Assembly: GCF_000502955.1 (NCBI RefSeq)
Contig: NZ_AYWO01000011.1
Location: 166,881 to 206,212 of the forward strand
Origin: Mesorhizobium sp. LNHC252B00
GTDB taxonomy: Bacteria; Pseudomonadota; Alphaproteobacteria; Rhizobiales; Rhizobiaceae
Length of the DNA: 39,332 bases
Reading direction: 5' to 3'
In this document: positions 15,831 through 24,841 of the stretch, piece by piece
How the letters are laid out: every line of letters begins with the position of its first letter
How positions within the stretch are numbered: the first letter of the stretch is position 1
Notes under the pieces: model-generated
Told to the model about the DNA's origin: nothing
Databases searched by the model: none
Seen by the model: the letters and a program-made list of their open reading frames with translations, nothing else
Translations under genes and position numbers: made by a program

Positions 15831-17043
15831 TCCATGCCACAGTCATGAAATAACATGCGCTCAGGAAAAGAGCCAAAGTCACGAGATAGGTCAGTTTCGA
15901 TACCGACAGCAGCTCGGCAATCAACATCATCAGCGGCGCAAGCCCAATGACGTATCTGATCATGGAAGCCAGGTTGGTGATCAACGGCAGGATGATGCTG
16001 CTCGCACAGAAGAGCGCAGCGCCATATCGCCTGCGAGCCGCCAGAACGACCGATAGGATCAGCCCTATGATCGCTGCGAGCGCGCTCCATTGCGGCGCCG
16101 TGGGCAGCCATCCTTTTGTCGGCACAGCAGCGAGACCGTCCCATAGAAAAAGGAGCGGATCGCCAGCAACCCGCCCAAACGCGCGCTGGACGTGCAAGAA
16201 CGCAAACCCATCCCCGACAGTGAGATACAAAAAGAGCATGTAAGCAAACAAGCCGGCGGGTGAGATGAAGATAGCTACGAGCATATCCGGACGACCAAGC
16301 ACCCATCGTGGGAAAGACACCGCCGACCCGCCCTGCTGGCGGTGCTGCTCGAACATTCGGATGACGGTTGCAAACACAGCAAGGACCCCGACCACCCTCG
16401 TTGCCGACAGCAAAGCGCATGAAACGCCAGCGGCCAGGTAGTTGGAGCGCTTGAGTGCCAAAAAGACGCACGAAGTCAGGAACACGAAAAGAGGTTCGGT
16501 AAGGAACGTGGTGAAGTGGAAGGAGAACGGGCCGCTAAGCAGGAAAGCGCAATACAGCGTATAAGCGCGCATGTTCTTCTCCAGCAGTGGCCATGCCACA
16601 AGACAGGCGGCGTAGCTGCATGCCATCGAGGTGATCGTCGCGATCAGAATCGTGGGAAAAGGGAAAGCAAACCGAAGAGTCGTCACGAGCATGGGATACA
16701 AGGGAAAAAAGCCCCAGCGTCCGACGTTGCTTTGGCCTGGAATGGGAAAACGCTCGTAGCCGTGTTCGGAAATGTCCACATACCACGCGCAGTCCCACCT
16801 GCAGAGCGCACGCGCATAAGCTTCGAAGCCTGAAACTGCCGAGACTGAATGGAATGCAGCATACCGAATGACAAGCCCGCTGATCATGAACAGGAGCGGA
16901 ACCGCAACGGCGGTGACACAAAGGCGACGGCCAGCGTTTGCGCGAGCCATGTCTCCAAGCGCCAGTTGTGTCTCCACAGGGGATGGCGCCAGAATCTGCG
17001 ATGGCGAGCCCGAGTTCGCCGGCTCGATGGCGCTGCCAGCCAT
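15805..17043 (-). CDS. PIG-V-like mannosyltransferase, GT-C membrane enzyme
   Basis: A 412-residue polytopic membrane protein with about ten hydrophobic segments. The first loop contains RWDCAWYVDISEHGYE followed by GRWGFFPLYPML, the acidic loop and the WxxFPLYPxL signature of PIG-V-type GPI mannosyltransferases. GT-C enzymes use polyprenyl-phosphate sugars as donors and act on the outer face of the membrane. That fits the GT2 and GtrA genes nearby on the other strand, which could make and flip such a donor. The start is uncertain; an ATG at 16947 (MARANAGRR) is also possible. Confidence 0.82.
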   Translation of the reverse strand: MAGSAIEPANSGSPSQILAPSPVETQLALGDMARANAGRRLCVTAVAVPLLFMISGLVIRYAAFHSVSAVSGFEAYARALCRWDCAWYVDISEHGYERFPIPGQSNVGRWGFFPLYPMLVTTLRFAFPFPTILIATITSMACSYAACLVAWPLLEKNMRAYTLYCAFLLSGPFSFHFTTFLTEPLFVFLTSCVFLALKRSNYLAAGVSCALLSATRVVGVLAVFATVIRMFEQHRQQGGSAVSFPRWVLGRPDMLVAIFISPAGLFAYMLFLYLTVGDGFAFLHVQRAFGRVAGDPLLFLWDGLAAVPTKGWLPTAPQWSALAAIIGLILSVVLAARRRYGAALFCASSIILPLITNLASMIRYVIGLAPLMMLIAELLSVSKLTYLVTLALFLSACYFMTVAWIGGYLALV

Positions 17044-17482
17044 AAAATCGGTCCATCGGAAGCATCAAGATCATCAACCGACTTGAAGCCCCGTCTGCGA
17101 CTTGATCTTGAGGATCAACGATGCCGCGCCGCTTCGGTTCCTTCTGCAGCAGGAGTTCGTTGGGGCCAGGTCGATCGATCACACCAGTCGAAGAAGGGAG
17201 CGATATTCGCGCTTCAACGGCACCGTTTCCTCGCAACGGGCGGCCTTCTTCATCGACGGTCCGGCCCGCGTCTCCCAGTCGCGCTCGCGACAACGGGTTC
17301 TTCTCGCATAGGCGGGCGCCGGTGGCGGCCCCAACCTCCAGCTCGAGCGCGTCGCTCGCTACAGCGCTATCGAGACCGCTCTCGCCAGCGGCTCCGCTGC
17401 CGCCAAGCTACACCTCCTGCGGGGACGCGACCTGCGCCAGCTCGCCGCAACGCTGCTTCGAGAAAAACGGGAACAGCGTGGT
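17044..17482. other. Intergenic stretch without recognised gene
   Basis: Contains the upstream region of the PIG-V-like operon. A plus-strand frame from about 17310 is Ala, Leu and Arg rich and runs through the minus-strand small gene that follows; it looks like a compositional shadow. Nothing else was recognised. Confidence 0.35.
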
Positions 17483-17632
17483 TCAATCCTTGCCGCGGCG
17501 CGGGTCTTTGCCGGCCGCCTGACTGCTTTTCTTCGGCTGTTCGTCGCGTTTGTCCTGATTGCCTGCACGGTTGCCTCCGTGCGCCCCTTGGGAAGATTTT
17601 GCGGTCTTGCCGTCTTTGAGTTTCGTTGCCAT
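17483..17632 (-). CDS. Small basic hydrophilic protein, 49 residues
   Basis: The frame starts MATKLKDGKTAKSSQG, contains GGNRAGNQDKRDEQPKKSSQ and ends GKDPRRGKD. It is preceded by an excellent ribosome site, AGGAGGAAACC directly before ATG, which is the main reason to call it. It is very rich in Lys, Gly, Asp and Gln with almost no hydrophobic residues, so it is probably disordered, perhaps stress-linked or nucleic-acid-binding. It lies 65 bases after the end of the MBL-fold gene in the same direction. I do not recognise a family. Confidence 0.6.
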   Translation of the reverse strand: MATKLKDGKTAKSSQGAHGGNRAGNQDKRDEQPKKSSQAAGKDPRRGKD

Positions 17633-17697
17633 GGTTTCCTCCTGGAATCCTGATGTTTCCAGAACCGCCTCGCCGCGTGAATGTTCCGCAGCATTTA

Positions 17698-18699
17698 CTA
17701 TCTACGCGCAACCGAGCGGCCATGGAACGCAAGCTCGAATTCGGCCCGCAGTTCGTCCTCCCGTCCGAGATAGCGCGGCGAGAAATGCATCTGGTGAGCG
17801 AAGTCCACTGCCGCCAGGCGGGCGATCTCGCCCGCCTGCACTGCTGTCAGGTGCTTCTTTGAAGCGGCGAGTCCCCGATCCTCCTGCAAGAATCCACCTT
17901 CGATAAAGAGTTGATCGGCGCCGCACGCCAAGCTGCAAAGCCGGGTTATGTTCAAGGAATGGAAGGCCAGGTCAGTGGCATAGGCAACGCGCTGGCCCGG
18001 CGCGCAGACGAGCGCTTGGCTTTGCAGCAGTTCTCCCAGAACTACCTTCCTGTCCTTGGTGGGCATGAACTCGGTTGCAGGCCCGGCGCCGCTGCGAACG
18101 GCCCGTTTGGCTTCGGCCAGCCAGGGACCAACTGGAAGGCGGAGCTCGTCGAGACGCGTCTTGTGAACGTTGACCCTGATTTTCTCCTGGAATGAGAAGG
18201 CCAGGCAAGGAATGCCATGATCAAGCGTGACCGCAACGACCTTGAATTCCGGGTCGTCGAGCGGAAGCCGCGCTTCCGACGGCTGCTGGTTTTCGCGAAC
18301 AAAAGCGTTGCGCGCCCTGAAGACGACCTCGGTAATGAAGCCTCCCTCCGCCCAGTCGGAGGCGGCGATCTCCAAATCATGGGACCGCCCGTCCAGCAGG
18401 TTCCAGGTGTAAGCCCGCAACTTGGCCTCGACGGCGTCAGTCAGACCGGGCGGTCCGACGATATGGACGCGTCTGTCCCGGTAAAGCGACAGCCTGAGCA
18501 GGCGATCGAAACCGCTGAAGTGATCCATATGCATATGCGTCACGAAGACATGCGAGATCCGCAGGATTTCACGCGGCGAAAGGGTCGAAAGATCTCCGAG
18601 ATCGAACAGCAAGGCCCTGTTGCCGAAGCGAAAATCCAGTAGCACGCCCGGATCGGAAAAGGGTTCGTTTACCAAGCGTGGCTGGACGAAAAGCGTCAC
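17698..18699 (-). CDS. MBL-fold hydrolase, ribonuclease Z-like
   Basis: A 333-residue metallo-beta-lactamase-fold protein. The zinc motif THMHMDH lies at residues 54-60, with later histidine and aspartate ligands likely in TLDHG, ATDLAFH and KKHLTA. The N-terminal LLDFRFGNRALLFDLGDL and the overall order resemble RNase Z/ElaC, but the family also includes other phosphodiesterases, and the spacing is not typical enough to assert tRNA 3' processing. It follows the redoxin gene by 39 bases in the same direction. Confidence 0.82.
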   Translation of the reverse strand: MTLFVQPRLVNEPFSDPGVLLDFRFGNRALLFDLGDLSTLSPREILRISHVFVTHMHMDHFSGFDRLLRLSLYRDRRVHIVGPPGLTDAVEAKLRAYTWNLLDGRSHDLEIAASDWAEGGFITEVVFRARNAFVRENQQPSEARLPLDDPEFKVVAVTLDHGIPCLAFSFQEKIRVNVHKTRLDELRLPVGPWLAEAKRAVRSGAGPATEFMPTKDRKVVLGELLQSQALVCAPGQRVAYATDLAFHSLNITRLCSLACGADQLFIEGGFLQEDRGLAASKKHLTAVQAGEIARLAAVDFAHQMHFSPRYLGREDELRAEFELAFHGRSVARR

Positions 18700-18738
18700 T
18701 GCGAGAAGACCGCCGCGAGCGATGCAGGCTTCATCCGT

Positions 18739-19398
18739 TCAGCTTCTCTTTGCCCGGCCGGCATATTGGTCGACCGCTCCGGCCATCTGGAGCATGAGTG
18801 TCGCCATAGAGATGGAATTCCCGCCATAGGGGTAGAAGTCGGATTTATCGCCTTTGTTCCATTTCTCCCGCAGCTCGGGTTCGGTGATGTCCCAGTCGCG
18901 ATAGGTTCTTCGCGCCAGTTCGCGCAGCTCTATGTGCAATTCGACGGTGGAGGGGCGGCCCCAGTAGTAATAACCGTTGTAGACCTTGAAGACTTCGAGG
19001 TCTCGCCCCAGCACGATGGTGTGCGGGACCATCACGTCGTGCGTGGTGTCGGTGTATTCCTTGATGTCCAGGTCCTTCTGCACGAGGCGTTCCTCGTCAT
19101 ACAGAAAGGGCCAAGGCGCCGAGGTCTGCTGGCGGTAATTGTTGGTCGTATGCCAATCGTCCGTGGTGATCGTGACGAGCTGGGTGTAGCCGACGACCAA
19201 TTGCGGGTGAAACCGCACCAGTTCGAGCACTTGCTGCCGGTCTTTCGGGCAGAACAATCCACGCGTCAGCATCACGATCATCAGCTGGTCGCCCTGCAGG
19301 TCCGACAGCCGCCGTGGCGTCTTGGTGTGGTCGGGTAGAACGTAATCGGGGAACTTCGCGCCAGCCACGATATCTTGTCTCATTTTCAGTCGCTCCAT
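18739..19398 (-). CDS. Redoxin (AhpC/TSA-like) domain protein
   Basis: A thioredoxin-fold peroxiredoxin-like protein of 219 residues from ATG 19398. It opens with AGAKFPDYVLPDHTKTPRRL, like AhpC/TSA proteins. The single expected active-site cysteine is C50 in LTRGLFCPKDRQQ, an unusual surrounding compared with the PxxxTxxC of standard peroxiredoxins. The last 60 residues are a charged, aromatic extension (YRDWDITEPELREKW) not found in simple peroxiredoxins. ATG 19383 is an alternative start; the longer frame from 19503 lacks support. It sits between DUF3182 and the MBL-fold gene, suggesting an oxidative-stress setting. Confidence 0.82.
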   Translation of the reverse strand: MERLKMRQDIVAGAKFPDYVLPDHTKTPRRLSDLQGDQLMIVMLTRGLFCPKDRQQVLELVRFHPQLVVGYTQLVTITTDDWHTTNNYRQQTSAPWPFLYDEERLVQKDLDIKEYTDTTHDVMVPHTIVLGRDLEVFKVYNGYYYWGRPSTVELHIELRELARRTYRDWDITEPELREKWNKGDKSDFYPYGGNSISMATLMLQMAGAVDQYAGRAKRS

Positions 19399-19480
19399 CA
19401 ATCCGGTTCCTGTAACTCCCGAACAAACGACTCCTCCCCATGTTCCTTGATTCCAGGCAAGCCGAATGAGACGGCCGACT

Positions 19481-19627
19481 CTAAGGGCCGCCCGCCGTAG
19501 CACCGACGACCACCATCACGAGCCCATCCAACTCGACTTCGCCATCGATGATCGTCTTGCCGCCCTTTTTTCGAACCTTGAGCTTCGACGGGTTTTCGGC
19601 GGCCTGTCTTTCGAGTTCGTCAATCAC
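19481..19627 (-). CDS. Possible 48-residue small protein
   Basis: From GTG 19627 the frame reads VIDELERQAAENPSKLKV, then KKGGKTIIDGEVELDGLV and ends VMVVVGATAGGP. It begins 15 bases after the DUF3182 stop codon, as if translationally coupled. Coding character is plausible but no clear ribosome site is seen, and it could instead be a frameshifted extension of the DUF3182 gene. Confidence 0.35.
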   Translation of the reverse strand: MIDELERQAAENPSKLKVRKKGGKTIIDGEVELDGLVMVVVGATAGGP

Positions 19628-19641
19628 TCCCGTGATCGTCG

Positions 19642-20775
19642 CTAAGCGGTCTTCCGTGATATCCGCGTAACCGCCGTGTAGCGCGTGATGGCACCCTCGT
19701 CGGGATCCTCTCCTTGAAAATGCACGGTAGCGTTGGCCGGCGGCTGACAATTCATGCCAAAAGCTTTGACCGCCGAAGCGCATACGAACTGGACATCAGG
19801 GTATTGCTGCATGACATTCATGGCCGCAAGTTCGGCGGTGCTGCTGCCGCCGATCCGCCAGCAGGCTTCGAGCACTCCCGACTTCCACTTCCCAGACCAG
19901 TCGGTCCCTTGGCCGATGTCATAGTTGCGCCGCGATGCGAAAAATCCGGGACACTCGATCATCGCAGCGTCATATGTTCTCGCCTGCGCGACCGCCAGCG
20001 CTGAAGCAGATGAAAGACTGAGGCCTGCGAGTGCCTCCCATCCCCCGCGTACGGCGATGATATCGGACCCGCCATAAACGGGTTGTCCCGCATTATCCGC
20101 CGTTATTCTCTGCGTGCCGACGTACGCAATGGCGATCTCGCCTACATCCGCGATTCCGACGCTTAGCGTGGCGATGTCAGCTAGATTCGTCTCTAGAACG
20201 AGTCCGTTTTTTTCTAGATTTGAGGCTTGATAGCGTTCCAGGAAAGCTTCGACTTCCGACACGGAAGAAGCGATCTGTTGTTCGCGTCCGCGCGATGCAA
20301 GCGGAGGCTTAAGACGAACTGGTCCTTGCCGCAGGAGCCGATCCGCCGCTTGCAAAGTGTCCGTTCGGGAGAATGTGCTGTAACCCGGCAAAACCGCAGC
20401 GCTGACCCGTTCAGGGAATTCCGCTGGCCAGTCATCAGGCCGAAATGCGGACGCGCTGATCACGTCATGCGTGATGACTTTGGTCATCGCCAGGCGGGAC
20501 GGAAGCACGCCGCCAAAGAAGTCTTTTGGACCTGCGATCCCCATTCGGCTCGCATCGGCGAGAAGCAGGCTGTCGTCCGGGACGTAGTACAAGTATTCTC
20601 CGTCCAACTTGAACGCGCTAAGATCGCCCTCGAATGCAAACCCTTTGAGTAGAGCGATCTGGCGGGCGACCGCATTGATCGCGTGCCGTTCATGGACGAA
20701 GAGAGCTTCGCTGCCTGGCGCGGAGCATGCGATCACAATTCCTTTTGGCCCGTCCGGGCATGTATTGCTTGTCAT
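19642..20775 (-). CDS. DUF3182 family protein
   Basis: A 377-residue soluble protein starting at ATG 20775 (MTSNTCPDGPKG). Family features recognised: HERHAINAVARQIALLKGF near residue 30, YLYYVPDDSLL, MGIAGPKDFFGGVLPSRLAMTKVITH, and GPVRLKPPLASRGREQQ, which resembles the nucleotide-binding stretch of ATP-grasp enzymes. The family is of unknown function; an ATP-grasp-like ligase is inference. It is the first gene of a minus-strand series that continues with the small ORF, redoxin and MBL-fold genes. Confidence 0.8.
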   Translation of the reverse strand: MTSNTCPDGPKGIVIACSAPGSEALFVHERHAINAVARQIALLKGFAFEGDLSAFKLDGEYLYYVPDDSLLLADASRMGIAGPKDFFGGVLPSRLAMTKVITHDVISASAFRPDDWPAEFPERVSAAVLPGYSTFSRTDTLQAADRLLRQGPVRLKPPLASRGREQQIASSVSEVEAFLERYQASNLEKNGLVLETNLADIATLSVGIADVGEIAIAYVGTQRITADNAGQPVYGGSDIIAVRGGWEALAGLSLSSASALAVAQARTYDAAMIECPGFFASRRNYDIGQGTDWSGKWKSGVLEACWRIGGSSTAELAAMNVMQQYPDVQFVCASAVKAFGMNCQPPANATVHFQGEDPDEGAITRYTAVTRISRKTA

Positions 20776-21925
20776 CCTCAATCCACAATCCTGTTTACGT
20801 CCGTGCGGCCGCACGTCTCCAACTGCGAAAACGGCGGGGTGGCGAAAACGTTCTGTTCCGGTTTCAGTTAGCGAGCTTCCCTAGAAGGGGAGCGTGTCGA
20901 AACCCGCGCCATTATCCGCGTCGACGGGATTCGAAAACTGATCGAGAGATCGGTTATTGCGTGCTCGCCGCCGGGCAGGGGTCGGCACATTCGGGCGTGC
21001 CCAATGGCGTTTGCGGGGCTCAGCCAGAACGCGATCTATTTTCTTACAGACGTCACAGGCCATACTACAAGAACGTCGAATCAAACGGGGAACCGGGGAA
21101 CAAGCTCAGGCCCACGATACTTCTGGAACAAGTGCGGCGGTCGCCAGCCCTCGCAGCCCCGGCTCTTGCGGCTTGGCATTCGCCGCAAATCCGCGAGGGC
21201 AACTGTACAATCGAGACGCGGTAGATCTCAGCAGGCTTCAATAGAAGGAGCCAAGATGACCAGGTCACCGAAACCACGCGAATTGCCCGGACGCCTGATG
21301 CGCTACGGCATACAGATCGGCCGGATCGGTGCCGTTGGAGAGTGGCATCCATTGTTAGACAAGGTCGAGAGCGAACGCCAGCGCGGCCATGCACGGCGGC
21401 TAAACTCGCTGCCGAGACTGGATGGGAACAGGGAGAACGCAGGACCCGTGTTGCTGTTGTTTCTCACGATGACGGGCAGCGAAAAGAAAGGACGATTTGT
21501 CCAGAAATTTGCTTGTTCTGCTAGTAGCAGGGGCGCCAACGGTCAGGCCCGCTCGAACGTGCCGACGATCCCAGCCTCTGCGAAGATGTGCAGCTTGGCT
21601 TTCAATTCGTGGACGGCCGCTTTTTTGCGGCTCGCGCGCCAGTGCCTTGCCGACCCGCTCGATCTGATCCTTATCGGTGAACGGGCTAGGAACTGTTATC
21701 GGGCAAACCTATCGAGGCATCTCGCGGCCCGTCGTTTGCGCCAGTGGAAATCTTTCTGTTCCAGGCCAGGTCGCCTCCATGGAAGTTTGGAGAGAAATGG
21801 CTAAGGCCGTATCAGAGTTGTAGTGGCTCCGAAAAATCGACGCGCGGCTTTTGGCTGGAGCGTTCACAGAGCTCAGCGTCGGTCACCATCTCCTGGCAGA
21901 GCGCCAAGCCGAACGGTCGGCCATG
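20776..21925. other. Gene-poor stretch of eroded sequence
   Basis: No convincing gene. One plus-strand frame from ATG 21256 to 21804 has a good ribosome site (AAGGAG) and starts MTRSPKPRELPGRLMRYG, but its second half has no protein-like pattern. On the minus strand about 21550-21700 encodes AVHELKAKLHIFAEAG in one frame and PFTDKDQIERVGKALARE in another, hinting at a frameshifted remnant that I cannot name. Confidence 0.35.
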
Positions 21926-22875
21926 TCATCGGCCATTCTTCTTCAATACAGCAGCGAACATCTGATCGAACTCCGACCGAGTGGGATAAGACGCCTGCGT
22001 GCCCTTCCGACCAACCGAGAAGGTTGAAGCCGCAACGCCCCAGCAGGCGGCTTCATATGCCGATTTGTCCTCCAGGGTCGCGGCAGCGAACGCGGCAATA
22101 AAGGCATCGCCGGCCCCCGTCTTGTCCACGACATCGACAGCGGGCGCTCGTATTGCGGTCGTCTCATTCCTCTCACAAAGGATGCAGCCACCGTCGGGGA
22201 GCTTAACGCATGCAATTTCGCCCCTAGGGCGTTGAATTCGGTTGCTGCCTGGCTGGCCTGACTTTCATTGGCCACTTCAATTCCTAAAACATCCGCTGCT
22301 TCCTTTTGGTTGGGCGACACCGCATAGAAGCGTTTTAGATCGGTCTTCTCGATTTGATCGGCAAATGTTGGGTCGACGATGATCCTGAAGCCGCGCCTTT
22401 CCGCAGCTTTGAATGCGGCCTCAAGCACAATGCGAGGAACCTCGAAATCGGCGATCAGGACGGAGGATGCTGGGGCGTTGTCGATTGCCTGCACTACTTT
22501 TTCGACAGCGGGAGTTTGCCAGTTCATATTGGCGTTTGCGACTGAAAGGATTGACTTGTTGCCATCTGCTGGAACGACGACGACCGCTATGCCTGTCATC
22601 GAATTTGGAGCGACAAAGACAGCCTCCAAATCGAGATTCTCTTGCATGAACGGACCAATGGCCACCGTCGCGAGATCGTCGTCTCCGACTTGGCCGAGAA
22701 GCTTTGTTGGAAATCCGAGCCGCTGCGTAAAATAAGCCACATTGGCAGCCTTTCCGCCGCTCTTTCGAGAAAATCCGGATGCTCTGACGGTCGCGTCACT
22801 GCTGAACGGCTTGTCGACCTCGAACCTCAGGTCGGCATTAATGCTACCCAGAGATAGAACCGCCGGCTGTGCCAA
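21926..22875 (-). pseudogene. Ribokinase/PfkB-family sugar kinase with one frameshift
   Basis: The first part, from TTG 22875, is a clear PfkB kinase: LSLGSINADLRFEVD, then SGGKAANVAYFTQRLGFPTK (first PfkB signature) and VDPTFADQIEKTDL. The second signature, VVDKTGAGDAFIAAF, with its catalytic aspartate, is in another frame and continues to a normal end at 21926. The shift is near 22219-22220: the minus strand reads GGGGCGAAATTGC where one additional G would restore GAEIACVKLPDGG in frame. With that base the protein would be a full-length enzyme of about 316 residues. Either a recent mutation or a sequencing error; without correction the protein loses its active site. Confidence 0.85.
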
Positions 22876-23231
22876 ACTTCAAACTCCGCTTTTCGGATTA
22901 TTCGCTGGTGTGATCTGCAACCCAGCTTGCTTGGTCCCATACGCCTTGCTTCGCGGTCCGCGAGCCTCCGGGGCAATCGTCGACCGAACGCCGCAGTTTC
23001 GGACGCGTTGAACACGATAGTCGTTGCCAAAACTGGTCCGGGCAAGAATGGTTCCGGGACAAAGCTCTCGGAGATCGATTCACATCCCAGGCGACCGCCT
23101 TATGGCCGGATTCTGGACGAGTTCGTTAGCGGGTTCAGCGGAAAGTGCTGGGGAATACGGCAGAGGCGACGAGCAAATAAACCACCATCTTCAGCATTCA
23201 AGTGGACGCAAGCGCGTCCGCGACCTGCCGA
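22876..23231. other. Intergenic stretch without recognised gene
   Basis: Lies between two minus-strand genes. It should contain the ribokinase promoter and its ribosome site (GGAG about nine bases before the TTG). No other structure was recognised. Confidence 0.35.
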
Positions 23232-24359
23232 TCAGGATCGAGCAGTTGCTCGTTTGAAATCTATTCCTTCAATCCGGCTACGCGCTCGAGCAGGGGGCTT
23301 TTGCAGAATGGGGAAGGAACCGATCGTCAACATGACGAAGTTCCTGCATGTCTGGACGAAGCTGTTGGTCGACTGCGCCGTGGACAGAATACGTTCGCTC
23401 AAATCGATCCAGCGACCTCCCACCGGTCGACGCTCGTCCGTGTAGCCCGCAAGCGTGCCATCGTTGAAACGCCGGGCGAAGCAAGCTGCATCCTCAATAC
23501 CGAGATTCATGCCGCGCGCGCCAAGCGGCGAGTGCGCATGCGCGGCATCGCCGCCGAGGAAGACGCGGGCGGTTTGATAGCGGGACGCCTGTTTTGCCGG
23601 AATGTGGAAATGATCGGTCCGCAGCAGCTGCGACACGCTATAGTTGCCCGGCACATGCGCCAGCGCATCGGGTGTGTTGGAGACCGCGCGAAAGCGGTTG
23701 CCGCCGATCGGTATGATGAAGCCGACGTCCCCGTCTCGATGCAGGAAAGCCTGTGCCGCGTCCACCTCGTAAGGCCAGGACGCGATCTCCGCATCGGTGA
23801 TGCTCCATCGCCGCCTGTGCGTGTAGCCCTCGAACTCGATGCTCGATGATTTGCGGACTAAGCTCTCGGCGCCGTCGGCGCCGAAGACGATATCGAAGCT
23901 GTGGCTTTGCTCTTCTTCACCGTCTCTCCTGGTCCGAACCTCCACTTTGTCGGCTTGCTGGGTGAGGCCGGCCAGTTCCGTCCGCCATTCGACGTCGACG
24001 CCGAATGTCGCGACTGTCTCGGCCATGATCCTTTCGGTGTCGCGCTGTGGCAGCGACAGCAGGAAATTGTAGCGGTGCGGCAGCAGCGAAAAGTCGATTG
24101 TGACGAGCTCACGGGTTCCTGCATGGAAATGCGCGTGACGCACCTTGAGCCCCTCTGCAAGCAGCTTGCTGCTCACCCCCGACGCTTCGAGAACATCCAG
24201 GCTATGTGAACTGATGCCGACCGCCTTGCTGAGCGGCGTAGGTCCGTCCTTCTTGTCTATGACGCGGGGATGGGCGCCTCTTCGCGCAAGCTCCAGCGCC
24301 GCTGTCAGCCCCGTTGGGCCCGCGCCGACGATCAGGATCGAAGCTTCTTTTCCGGGCAC
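23232..24359 (-). CDS. FAD-dependent aromatic monooxygenase
   Basis: A 375-residue flavoprotein of the PheA/TfdB/MhpA hydroxylase group. FAD binding is shown by ILIVGAGPTGLTAALELARRG at residues 8-28. The conserved DG motif is at GADGAESLVR, and the second FAD motif is FLGGDAAHAHSPLGARGMN followed by LGIEDA. Such enzymes use NAD(P)H and oxygen to hydroxylate aromatic rings. Length corresponds to the catalytic part only; the C-terminal thioredoxin-like domain of 500-residue members is absent. The end (QKPPARARSRIEGIDF) looks natural. Substrate not predictable. Confidence 0.88.
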   Translation of the reverse strand: MPGKEASILIVGAGPTGLTAALELARRGAHPRVIDKKDGPTPLSKAVGISSHSLDVLEASGVSSKLLAEGLKVRHAHFHAGTRELVTIDFSLLPHRYNFLLSLPQRDTERIMAETVATFGVDVEWRTELAGLTQQADKVEVRTRRDGEEEQSHSFDIVFGADGAESLVRKSSSIEFEGYTHRRRWSITDAEIASWPYEVDAAQAFLHRDGDVGFIIPIGGNRFRAVSNTPDALAHVPGNYSVSQLLRTDHFHIPAKQASRYQTARVFLGGDAAHAHSPLGARGMNLGIEDAACFARRFNDGTLAGYTDERRPVGGRWIDLSERILSTAQSTNSFVQTCRNFVMLTIGSFPILQKPPARARSRIEGIDFKRATARS

Positions 24360-24496
24360 GACCGCCGCCTTCTCCTAGCCTGTCCGCACCGTCGGCACTT
24401 TGTCGCAGATGGAACGCATCCCAGGAACAGAGGTTGCGCGCCAATTGAGCCACCCACTGTCAGCTCGTGCCCTCCGGTTTTCACGCACTGAGCGAC

Positions 24497-24794
24497 ATGG
24501 CCGGCACGACAGGCTCCTCATCGTCGGCCGTTTCCTCCAAGTCGCAGTCGGCTTGCCGAATGAAGCCGACAGGCCGACACATCGCAGCAGCTCGAATCTT
24601 GGTTGGGTTCACGCAACCAGAACTAGCCGAGCGATCGAAAGCCTCGGTGCTGACCATCAAACGAATGGAAGGCAGCGACGGTCCTGCAGTCAGGATGGTC
24701 AACAACGTCGAGGCCGTGTGCCGCGCCCTCGAACGGCGTCGAGTTCATTCCCGAGAACGGTGGCGGTGCCCGAGTGAGGCTGAGGAAGAAATGA
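24497..24794 (+). pseudogene. XRE-type HTH regulator with C-terminal frameshift
   Basis: From about ATG 24560 the frame encodes an HTH: HIAAARILVGFTQPELAERS then SVLTIKRMEGSDGPAVRMVN, which is the usual small rhizobial Cro/CI-like protein. After RALE near 24730 the frame changes; in the next frame the expected ending NGVEFIPENGG and ARVRLRKK follows to a TGA at 24792. One or two bases have been lost there. DNA binding may survive, but the tail is replaced by an Arg-rich sequence. Confidence 0.7.
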
Positions 24795-24841
24795 CGCTGA
24801 GGATGCCCAACGGTCGTCGGGCCCGCTGGCCGCCCACATGG

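Noticed and set aside
21256..21804. 182-codon plus-strand frame with a good ribosome site
   Set aside because: The second half lacks protein-like pattern and there is no recognisable domain; kept only as a note in the gene-poor stretch.
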